This document shows, piece by piece, positions 51,668 through 64,000 of a stretch of 64,000 nt of DNA. The DNA comes from Batillaria attramentaria (taxonomy: Eukaryota > Mollusca > Gastropoda > Batillariidae): NCBI GenBank assembly GCA_018292915.2, contig JACVVK020000168.1, positions 832,501 through 896,500 on the forward strand, read 5' to 3'. A program made the position numbers and the translations under genes. How positions within the stretch are numbered: the stretch's first letter is position 1; each line of letters begins with the position of its first letter. The notes beneath the pieces were generated by a model that saw nothing but the letters and a program-made list of their open reading frames with translations, searched no databases and was not told the DNA's origin.

Positions 51668-52146
51668 CCCTTTTACTGTTAGACGCGTTTCGGTTCACTC
51701 ACTGATAACATCTTTTCACGTCACTCTGCTGTAAACAGGAATCAAAACCTCTACTGCGTCAAAGAGCTTTCTTTCCCCCCTAACTACATGAAAATACACA
51801 TTTAACATTTTGAACTAATGTAACAGGTGGCCTACTGGTGCCAGTCACGAAATCCTGCGACAGCGGCAGTGAAAGGGTTCACGTAACTGGAGCCGCCATC
51901 TTGCTAAGCGAGAAAGTAAGGTAGAGTGCCAAAACTCTTATCTCCCGTCCCAATAGCATCACAATATCACTTGTGTCGACTGGTCAAAGGGAAAACACTG
52001 TAGTTCGATGACAGCAGTGTTTCTCGTTGCCTCCCTTGTTTAAGTGCCCGGATTTTGAATGACGCCGTTCTTTTATGGGCGTACACGGAGGCCCCAGAAA
52101 ACTTGAAACACCTCGAACACCGTTCGAACGACGGCAGCGAAAGGGT
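51668..52146. mobile_element. piggyBac-like MITE flanked by TTAA
   Basis: Left end CCCTTTTACTG and right end CAGCGAAAGGG form short terminal inverted repeats (CCCTTT...AAAGGG). The element is flanked on both sides by TTAA (51664-51667 and 52147-52150), the piggyBac target. 479 bp, non-coding. A subterminal GGCAGTGAAAGGGTT lies near 51861. Confidence 0.65.
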
Positions 52147-52150
52147 TAAT

Positions 52151-52714
52151 ACTTACATTTACAACTTTATCAAGCAGTTCCAATCATTATTTGTTCCGTT
52201 GACTTATTGTGCACAATATTGGATTGCTTCTCGTGTCTTCTGTCTGACTCTTATGCCTTGACATGTTCACCTGGTAAACGAAAGGGAGGAAACTGAAGCA
52301 GACACACGCAAAAGACGTTCCTGCGGGAACGTTATCTTTCTTTGGTTGTTGGTCAAATTTCTGAAGTGGTTACTTTTGATTTTCTAGATATGCACGGTTA
52401 CCATTTAAAACGTTTTTGTTGTTAATTTTACTTGTTTATTTACGAACAAAACCACACACGTTTGGGTGAGCAATTCACCAATAATACCCTTATGGACGAA
52501 GTCATGACGTTCCGTGGATCTAACTTGAAAACTGACTGAGCTACTGACGTTTGAATGAAAGTTTGGGTGAAATTGTACCCACGACGTATGGCGAAGATTA
52601 ATTAATAACGCCTGCTTCGATTGAAGTGTACGCACAGTCTCACGAACACACGTATATCACAATAACGGATAAAATGTAATGTTTAGGTGATGAACATGTT
52701 TTAATAATAATAAT
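52151..52714. other. gene-free stretch
   Basis: Unique sequence between two mobile elements. No exon or repeat recognised. Confidence 0.4.
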
Positions 52715-53097
52715 AATAATTATTATTATTATTATTGTATAGGCGCTTTACCCAATTTCATGAATCGGCTCAAAGCGCCGCTAACTGAACCCAACACGCA
52801 CGCTCACGTGAATCACACACATTCTCTCACACACTGGACATAAACACATTACAATCACGTGGTGCGAAGGGTCAGCTCAGCTATTTAAATTTCGGAATTT
52901 AGAATTGCATTTATTTTTGAATTTTTGTGGGCTGAGGGGGAGGAAGCCAGAGTACCCGGAGAGACCCCCCGACGATCGGCCCGAATGAACGGTGCCACAT
53001 ACGAGAAGGAAAAATTCTTTGCCCTGAGTGGGACTCGAACCCCCGACCTCTCGCATTGGTGACAAGTCTCTTAACCAGTAGGCCACCGTCCGCCCCT
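52715..53097 (-). mobile_element. SINE family 1, near full length
   Basis: The minus strand runs from the head (GCGGACGGTGGCCTACTGG, B-box GGTTCGAGTCCCACTCAGG) through the body and GCGCTTTGAGCCGATTCATG to an (AAT/ATT)n tail at 52702-52737. The clearest full-length copy of this family. Confidence 0.85.
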
Positions 53098-53623
53098 TAC
53101 ACGCACAGTTTTACACGAAGACAATGGTAACAGAGAGCCGGGTGGGGGGCAGTGCAGTGCGGTCAGAAGGTGTGTGGGAAGGGGGGGGGGATGTAACGGG
53201 ATGGTAGTGCCAGAGAGGAAACTAAGCAGAACATGGGAGGGATGTCAGCGGAGGACCAAGATAAGGGATGGCAGGACTGGACTGTGGGTGGCGAGGCACG
53301 GTAAGGGTTGGGAGGAGACAGGAATGTGAGTTAGTGCTGTGGTACTCAGTTCAGTTGGCTTCAGCGCAGCGCAGCAGCAACACGTAACACACGTATATTA
53401 TAACAATACAATAACACATAAAATCGTTGTTTTTTCCGTGTAGTTTCTCTGACCTTGACATTGTCTATGACAGCGGAAGTGACGTGGAGAAACGAGTAGC
53501 GCGGAATATCAGGGGGTGTTTTTTTTAACGCACAAGTCAACAGATATTCTGACATATGACCGAGTCAAACTTTAGTGGAAAAGGTACGTTTTTGTTCTCT
53601 TTTTGTTATTTTTTTCAGTGCAG

Positions 53624-53625
<2 letters not shown>

Positions 53626-53660
<35 letters not shown>
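53626..53660. repeat. (TG)n microsatellite
   Basis: TG run passing into the GGTAT tail of a SINE. Confidence 0.9.
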
Positions 53661-53661
<1 letters not shown>

Positions 53662-53985
53662 TATGGTATGGTATGGTAGACTTCTCCTCGGCGCACATAT
53701 CCATCTCTGCTGAAATGCTCACGGCGCCGCAGGGCTGGAGGACGAAGCAGTGAAAGCCTGCTGCCGTTAAGCGCTACTTTGTGTGCAAACCTCCACCCTG
53801 CTATTCACTCTGGTGCGTGCGACAGTATTTCTGTTTACCACGCCACCGGCCACAGCCTACTCTTCTTCGAAAGATGAACGTGGGATTTTTAGCGTGCACA
53901 CTTGATGTTTGTGCGTGCGTGTGTACACGAAGGCGAGACAGGCACCGCAAACGAGTCTGCACATGGATTAGACTCGATATGGGAA
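53655..53985 (-). mobile_element. tRNA-derived SINE (family 4), 5'-truncated
   Basis: The (GGTAT)n at 53659-53679 is the complement of the family's ACCAT tail. The body matches 49870-50150. The tRNA-like head is replaced by a (TG)n tract. Confidence 0.75.
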
Positions 53986-53991
53986 GGAAAA

Positions 53992-53994
<3 letters not shown>

Positions 53995-54052
<58 letters not shown>
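53995..54052. repeat. (TG)n microsatellite
   Basis: Pure TG run. Confidence 0.95.
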
Positions 54053-54053
<1 letters not shown>

Positions 54054-54271
54054 TTCCACTCAAATTCGCACCCATGCCTTCTGTGGTTTCCGACATCCAA
54101 AACACATGTTGATATCACCAGCAGACAAGAACAAAACTTATATCAACCATGTTCAAAATTATCAACCAGCCGATGGCAAAGACATCGTAATTTTCTGGTA
54201 AGGTGTGTCCTTCTCTGAAACGGGCACGAGACCGGTGTGAAAGAAACCGGACAAACAACAACAACAACGAC
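54051..54271 (+). repeat. 221-bp segment duplicated from or to 49048-49268
   Basis: Differs from its partner at two positions (ACATGTTGATATCACC against ACATGTGGATGTCACC). It ends 60 bases from the donor of receptor exon 1b. Confidence 0.85.
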
Positions 54272-54331
54272 CAACAGATATCATGCGCACCCACACAACG
54301 TATCATTGCAATAAATTAATTAAGGACCTAC

Positions 54332-55208
54332 CTGCTTGTGGCGAAAACTCCTCCATTTGCAGCTGAGGTGCATCCTTTTCTGGAACGGCTACAAAACTGA
54401 CATGAAAGGAAAAGGGTTCCGACGATCCCCTCATCACAATATACAACCAGATTAGTATCTTGTTACCGAAGGTATACACCTCTTTGGATGGCGTAGACCA
54501 GCATATCGTAGTAATGAAATAATCCTCATTGTCTTCAATAGGTAGATAGATGTACATAAACATATCCTCGCAGGACTCTTCCAGTAGACTGATCTTGAAG
54601 ATCATTCCTGGAGGAGCGGTCAGGATTATGCCACAGCGACGAAATTTATCAGCTTCAGCTTCATCGTTTCCTGCTAAATGATCCTCGAAAAATCCAAGCG
54701 TTCCTCGGGGTGAGGTGTACGTGATTTCTGCTGCAACCGTTGGAACATCGTACCCTGGCACTTCACCGGTGTAACAGCGGTTGAGCAATTCTGTTGTGAA
54801 GTCTGCGAAAAAAAGATAACGTCTAAGTGTTAATCCACCGACAGCAGTTGACTCCGGAACAGATGTGGTGGTTGTAACTGCTCTTGTTAAGGCGGTTATA
54901 GAGAAAGTTGTCTGACTCGGAATCCTGCCACGCGAAGGTGTTCTGTTTCGGTCTGCGAAGTTGGATGCTGTTGTGTACTTCGGGACCGTCGATCCAGACA
55001 AATTTGATGGTGTCTTCGTAGTCAGTCCGTCATCTGTTGTCGGAGGCTGAGTCTGTCCTGTGTATCCAAGTGATATCAGGCTGATATCGTCTTCTACGGG
55101 TGTAGTATTGTCTGAGCTGGTGCCCGACACGGAAATTGCAAAACACACCGAGTAAGCGGCCAGAAACGTGTAACAGCGTAGAGCGTTCTTTTTCCTGCAT
55201 AGAGCCAT
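54332..55208 (-). CDS. second, duplicated first exon of the receptor (exon 1b)
   Basis: The minus-strand frame from the ATG at 55208 (A at -3, G at +4) to a GTAGGT donor after 54332 is 877 coding nt, the same as exon 1a. It ends in the same phase and the same residues (FSPQAG). It encodes a hydrophobic leader (AAYSVCFAISVSG), a Thr/Ser-rich stalk and a CUB-like domain with conserved blocks (RGTLGFFEDHL, TICWSTPSKEVYTF, EKDAPQLQMEEFSPQAG). The 5' flanks of 1a and 1b also share TTCATCTGCCGTC and adjoining bases. It can be spliced in frame to 44029, so it is either an alternative promoter/first exon or the remnant of a tandem gene copy. No other receptor exon lies between 47.5 and 54.3 kb. Confidence 0.75.
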
Positions 55209-55467
55209 TTTAAGTTGTTTGTTTCAAAATGAATATAGTAAGGGTGCGTATATTTTAAACTGAACCACGCTGAGAAGGAATGAAACACCGACGGTTCTCA
55301 TAAAGCAGATCAACCCAACACACTCGCTTCATCTGCCGTCACAACTCAGGCTCGCTGAAATTAAATAGTGCCCAGTGGCTTAGTGAAACCCGTTACCACT
55401 GAAAACAGTGAATAATTATTTTAGTTTTGCGTTTTTTTCGCTTCTAATATACTACTAAGGCTCAGTC

Positions 55468-56323
55468 GGTATAGTTCGCCCGTTAGGGGGTGCAAATGTA
55501 TACCAGCCAATTCCGTCCATATTTCGCATAAAGTAAAGTCGTAGAACGAAGTCGGAGGTCACGTGACTTCACCTCGCCAGACTCCGGAGTACATTTGCAC
55601 CCCCTCCCGCGTTGCGGGGATACAGTCTCCCCCGTTAGTGGACGACTGGAGTTTATTTGCCCCTCCTGCGCATGACTGGTATACATTTGCACCCCTTGAG
55701 GCCGTTCTTAACCGGGCGATCTTTTGGTTCGCGAACTCGGTTCGAGAAGTACGGCGAACTAGATTCGCGCACGTTGTTTCTTAACCGACCAAATACTTGT
55801 GCGCAAACCCTGGTTCGAAAGGTTCGCCGAACTAGGTTCGAGGTCTGCACAGCGTGTTGTGGGAACCCTCGCGATCCTTTGGCCGATCCTGCGCTCTGAT
55901 TGGTTGCTCGGGGAGAGCTGTTGTGCGCATGTACAAAGTTGAGGAAAATGGCGGACGGCATGGCGGCTATCGACTCACTTCACATTTCCCTCTCTTGCGC
56001 TCTTTTCCTCTTTTTTCCTCTTCCTCGGCTTCCAAGAGTTCACTCAAAACGATAACTACCGCAAATGCCTGGTCGTCTCGATCTACGAAGGCGCCCATTT
56101 TGGTTGTTTACGATTGTCTCAACTTCCGAGTCCGCCTTGTTCGGGCGATGACGTATGCATATCATTGACGGTCGGTTAAGAAAGAGAACTAGTCCGGCCG
56201 AACCTCCGGAACTACGTACATGTGCGCGCTTGCCCTGTTCGTATACAATACTCAGTTCGCCGAACAAGTTCGCCAGACTGGTGGTTCGCCCGGTTCAGAA
56301 CGGCCTTTAACGGGCGAACTATA
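55468..56323. mobile_element. TIR-type DNA element carrying a nested element
   Basis: The left end GGTATAGTTCGCCCGTTA is the inverted complement of the right end TAACGGGCGAACTATACC. Subterminal TGCAAATGTATACCAG is also inverted near 55680. The inner insertion (55699-56305) splits it. The related copy at 50760-50975 shows the uninterrupted junction. Confidence 0.75.
55699..56305. mobile_element. inner nested TIR element, about 606 bp
   Basis: The left end AGGCCGTTCTTAACCGGGCGA minus its last base pairs with the right end CGCCCGGTTCAGAACGGCCT. Several TTCGCGAACT/GTTCGCCGAAC palindromes lie near both ends. No transposase frame. Confidence 0.7.
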
Positions 56324-56908
56324 CCAACTGCGCACTACTTAGTGGCTCCCCAGACCAGCATACGTTCGGAGAATCCCTAGTGACCCCCGCCACTTACGAA
56401 CGCACAAAGCAAAGTTATAATTAATGCATGTTTATCGAAATTTATCGCAATGGTTCATTACGTACGGCTGCTGTTTGCGCGATGCAATATAATATTATGA
56501 CCCGTTCTCGCAAAAGGGACCGTAAGTCGCGCTAGGCCGAACGCCACTACAGGCGAAAAGAGTGCCGGGGGTTAGTATGGCGGCCTTGTGAGTAGCCAAC
56601 TTCAACCGCTGATATCTCTGTCAATTTTAGTAGTACAGCTTTCATTCTTATATTGAATTAAACTGCATAATTAGTAGATTGTAGTAAATAACATATCTCA
56701 AAATTGATAATTTTCGACTTATGGCCCCTTTTGTGAGGACGGGTCACAGTAAATAGAGTCATCTGAATTATGAACCCAACAGTGTGGCGTGTGAAGCTGC
56801 CGTAATTCCGTCTTTAAAATGCTCGTGAAATTAAAGTTATAATAAATTCATTTTTCGAAATGAATTTGAACTGGTCAATGGGTAAGTCTGATTTTTTTTT
56901 TCATTTGT
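56324..56908. other. gene-free stretch
   Basis: Unique sequence with a diverged member of the 57-kb repeat near its right end (ATGCTCGTGAAATTAAAGTTAT). No gene recognised. Confidence 0.4.
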
Positions 56909-56921
56909 CCCAACAGCATAC

Positions 56922-57054
56922 AATGCTCGGGTGGTGAGTTCAATCCTGGCTCTGGCCAAATATTTGTGCTGGCTTTTCCATCGTTGCCCCGTCTTTGATA
57001 TCACCCTATGTGGTGGAAAAAGACGTTAAACTCCCAAACACCCACCCACCCGCC
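56922..57054 (+). mobile_element. SINE family 2, 5'-truncated, with perfect 13-bp target duplication
   Basis: CCCAACAGCATAC at 56909-56921 is repeated exactly at 57055-57067. Between them lies the family body from GTGGTGAGTTCAATCC to CACCCACCC. Truncation at the 5' end plus the duplication show LINE-type target-primed insertion. Confidence 0.9.
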
Positions 57055-57056
57055 CC

Positions 57057-57800
57057 CAACAGCATACGATTTGGTGCTCCCTAAAATTCCCTGTTAATAT
57101 GCTCGTGAAGTTAAAGTTATAACTGATGCATTCTTTAAAAATGACTTTGAGCTGGTCTATTCGTCAGGCTGTATATTTCCCCTCCTAGTGTCATTTATTC
57201 CAACAGCATAAGATGTGGTGCTCCCTAAAATTCCCTATTAATATGCTCGTAAAATTAAAGTTATAACTGATGCATTCTTTAAAAAAAAATGACTTTGAGT
57301 TGGTCTATTTGTCAGGCTAATTTTTCCCCTCCAAGTGTTATTTGTCCCAACAGCATAAGATTCGGTGCTCCCTCAAACTTCCCTGTTAATATGCTCGTGA
57401 AGTTAAAGTTATAACTGGTGCATTCTTTAAAAAAAAATGACTTTGAGCTGGTCTATTGGTCAGGGTAATTTTTCCCCTCCAAGTGTTATTTGTCCCAACA
57501 GCATGAGATTTGATGCTCCTTAAACTTCCCTGTTAACATGCTCGTGAAATTAAAGTTACAACTGATGCATTCTTTAAAAAAAATGACTTTGAGCTGGTCT
57601 ATTGGTCAGGTTGATTTTCCCCCTCCAATTGTCGTTTGTCCCAACAGCATAAGATTTGGTGCTCCCTTAAATTCTCTGTTAATATGCTCGTGAAATTAAA
57701 GTTATTATTAATGCATTATTACGTAGTGAGTTGGAACGGCTCAGTGCGTGAGGTTGATTTCTTCCCACCAGGCGTTTTTTCGTTTGGATTATTGTAAACC
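57057..57800. repeat. tandem repeat, about 146-bp unit, five copies
   Basis: CAACAGCAT-starting units begin at 57057, 57201, 57348, 57496 and 57642. Each contains ATGCTCGTGAA, TTAAAGTTATAACTGATGCA and ATGACTTTGAG. A related, more diverged unit starts near 57802 and merges with repeat family Q (to about 58040). Confidence 0.9.
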
Positions 57801-58069
57801 CCAACAGTATAGCGTGCGGTGCTCCTAGTATTTCCTGTTTGAAATGCTCATGATTTATTGAAATTCGACCAGGTGAAGAGCGCGAGGTAATGGCGATACA
57901 AATGATACATCAAACACGGAGCTGAAGTCTAATTTGTGTTGCTCTGCGTGTCAGGTTGAATTCAAAAGAATAATTATATCCATCAAACTTCGTGCATAAT
58001 TTGTGCGAAACTGCTGAACTGTATTTATGTTTTCCCAGAAAACAACTGACGTGAAGTATCTATTTGCCT

Positions 58070-58347
<278 letters not shown>

Positions 58348-58673
58348 GTACAATTACAATGAATGCAGTCGCGCACAATGAACGAGTGCCAGCCTATGAG
58401 GACCAAGTACTTTGTCTTGCCTTGTGCTGAGTCCCGTGTCTGTTAACCAAAGGGAAGAAACCGAAGCAAGTATACTACACAACAAACTTTACTTCGGAAA
58501 GTTATCTTTCTTCGCTCAACGGTCAGACTTCTGGAATGATTGATTTGCTCATTTTTACCGTTGCTGTAGCTACGACTGAATTTTACGCACAGACACACAT
58601 AGTTTGATTTAAAAAAAAATACAGACACTGCACATAGTCTGATGAAAAATACAGACACACATAAGAGCGCGAA

Positions 58674-58675
<2 letters not shown>

Positions 58676-58722
<47 letters not shown>

Positions 58723-58769
58723 GCGCGCGCACGCACACACACACACACACACACACACGCGCGCGCGCG

Positions 58770-58820
<51 letters not shown>

Positions 58821-58837
58821 ACACACACACGCGCGCG

Positions 58838-58900
<63 letters not shown>

Positions 58901-58910
58901 GCACGCACGC

Positions 58911-58968
<58 letters not shown>

Positions 58969-58977
58969 GCGCGCGCG

Positions 58978-59042
<65 letters not shown>

Positions 59043-59049
59043 GCGCGCA
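58676..59049. repeat. (CA)n/(CG)n alternating tract, about 370 bp
   Basis: CA runs separated by five CGCGCG-rich blocks, nearly all strict purine-pyrimidine alternation. It lies less than 1 kb upstream of the MSP130-like coding sequence. The apparent 140-200-residue frames are artefacts. Confidence 0.97.
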
Positions 59050-59124
59050 CTAGTAACTAGTCTGAGAGTAGAACTTACGTCTTAGCCTAGTCTAGTCTCC
59101 GTTCGTGCATCAAGGCCCTCGAAC

Positions 59125-59371
59125 ACACTTGCGTCACCAATAAAAATGTTTACAGCCCGTGCTTGGGCGCTGGGCGGGCTCAAAATGGCGGAACGCGTGG
59201 ATACGTCACCTGGCAACAGCGTGGTTGTGACGCTGAGACGTCTGTTTCGGACAGTGTTGGTGTCTGTGGTGTAGGACAAAAGACGTGGCCGTTGGAGGTA
59301 TAGACTTTGATGAGGAGTTTCGTTTTGTTCTGAACATTAGTTTTTCGACCATTACAGACACAGGAAGAAAG
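59125..59371 (+). promoter_or_regulatory. candidate promoter and 5'UTR exon of the MSP130-like gene
   Basis: Contains CCAATAAAAATG, a GC-box core GGGCGGG and a CRE-like TACGTCACC within 110 bases. It is followed by non-repetitive sequence ending at a strong donor (GAAAG/GTAAGA, exon end 59371). No coding frame. The acceptor joining it to the ATG exon could not be fixed. Confidence 0.35.
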
Positions 59372-59392
59372 GTAAGATTGATACTTTTGTAG

Positions 59393-59435
<43 letters not shown>

Positions 59436-59589
59436 TACCATGATGATAATGATGATAGTGATGATGATGATGATGATGATCACAGAAAGTTTATCGCGAC
59501 CACTGCTTCATTGAGTGTTCGCTTCATTACCTCTCACCTGATGATAATTTTTGTCGTGCCAGGATGAATAGAAAATTTCGTCTTCGACT

Positions 59590-59591
<2 letters not shown>

Positions 59592-59655
<64 letters not shown>
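59592..59655. repeat. (GA)n microsatellite
   Basis: Pure GA run. A shorter one lies at 59397-59431 and a GAT-rich run at 59440-59480. Confidence 0.95.
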
Positions 59656-59658
<3 letters not shown>

Positions 59659-59966
59659 TATTTCATTTAGCATTCCAGATACTACGAGTAATATTCGAAT
59701 CAGTAACCTAAGACATGCAGTCTTTGGCCTAAGCCGAGAAATCTCGTGCACCCTGATGCACAGCACATTTTAGAGACACTGACAGTGCACAGACTACCTC
59801 ACTGCTGAGGTAGATTTTTCGGGATAAGTCCATAACTGAATGCGTTCGAGTATGCTCCGTATTATAAGAAAAAAAATCGTAGCTGGTTTGGATCTCACCA
59901 TCGTATTTTATTTTCTTAAAAAAAAAAAAAAAAAAAAAGACAGACAGACCTGAGACAAAAAGAAAC

Positions 59967-63552
<3,586 letters not shown>

Positions 63553-63831
63553 GTAGTACTATGTTTCTCTGGCCTCGTTGCGTGCACGACAGAACGCATA
63601 ACTCAGTTTAAACTGAATGGATACATAGTGTCTTAACAAAACAGAGACTGTAGCTATTACAGGAAGCAAGCATACTGGCATATGTAATGTAGGTGGATTA
63701 TCTCTTTTTATACGGTGGATAACAGGAATTTTATGTGCATTATAACCTATAGTTTATCGTTGCATGTCTGCCCGCGTGCGGTAGTACCTGTTTCTAACCA
63801 GTATGTGTGGCATACAACTATGATCTTTGCG

Positions 63832-63987
<156 letters not shown>

Positions 63988-64000
63988 AGAATTTTAATGA

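Noticed and set aside
52055..52261. 68-residue plus-strand frame
   Set aside because: Starts inside the TTAA-flanked MITE and has no recognisable domain or splice context.
58443..59085. Long frames of alternating Val-Cys or Thr-His
   Set aside because: Translation of (CA)n/(TG)n/(CG)n tracts. The same applies to many frames near other microsatellites.

Overview
The window is animal nuclear DNA, most likely from a mollusc and probably a gastropod. The evidence is GT-AG introns throughout, a leucine-rich-repeat GPCR of the molluscan GRL101 type with LDL-receptor class A modules, an MSP130-like biomineralisation glycoprotein, five tRNA-headed SINE families, several LINE 3' ends and very abundant long (TG)n/(CA)n tracts. 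The organism call is inference. No bacterial, viral or organellar segment was seen.

Layout. 1-2259 is a perfectly homogeneous 66-bp satellite that runs off the left edge, followed by a 65-bp minisatellite. 3800-3889 (+) is the last exon of a pterin-4a-carbinolamine dehydratase (PCBD) paralogue whose other exons are not visible. 7756-11109 (+) is a single-exon 1117-residue protein of helical/ankyrin repeats ending in a SOCS box. 12040-13620 and about 24650-27200 are the arms of a large inverted duplication. The right arm carries the 3' half of a four-exon gene (21016-26059, +) for an unrecognised secreted Cys-containing protein; the left arm carries a truncated copy on the minus strand.

30688-35660 (+) is a complete six-exon PCBD gene whose product begins with a signal peptide, which is unusual for this enzyme. 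37175-47507 (-) is a five-exon receptor: signal peptide, Ser/Thr-rich stalk, two CUB-type domains, C-type lectin domain, four LDLa modules, LRRs and a rhodopsin-like 7TM. A second first exon of exactly the same coding length and phase lies at 54332-55208 (-). From 59967 (+) to the right edge are the first five coding exons of an MSP130-like surface glycoprotein.

The remaining DNA is mostly mobile-element debris: SINEs; 3' ends of non-LTR retrotransposon ORFs; non-autonomous DNA elements with visible terminal inverted repeats or target duplications (GGCTAC-type, CAGGGCCC hAT-like, TAA-flanked Harbinger-like, TTAA-flanked piggyBac-like, a 537-bp foldback); a candidate solo LTR; and degenerate minisatellites. 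Several short DNA elements sit a few bases from splice donors.

The genes are not a pathway operon. The shared theme is secretion and the cell surface: secreted PCBD, secreted Cys protein, adhesive-ectodomain GPCR and MSP130. Exon structures were built by hand from splice consensus, phase and domain continuity; all junctions of the three multi-exon genes with a stop codon are phase-consistent.
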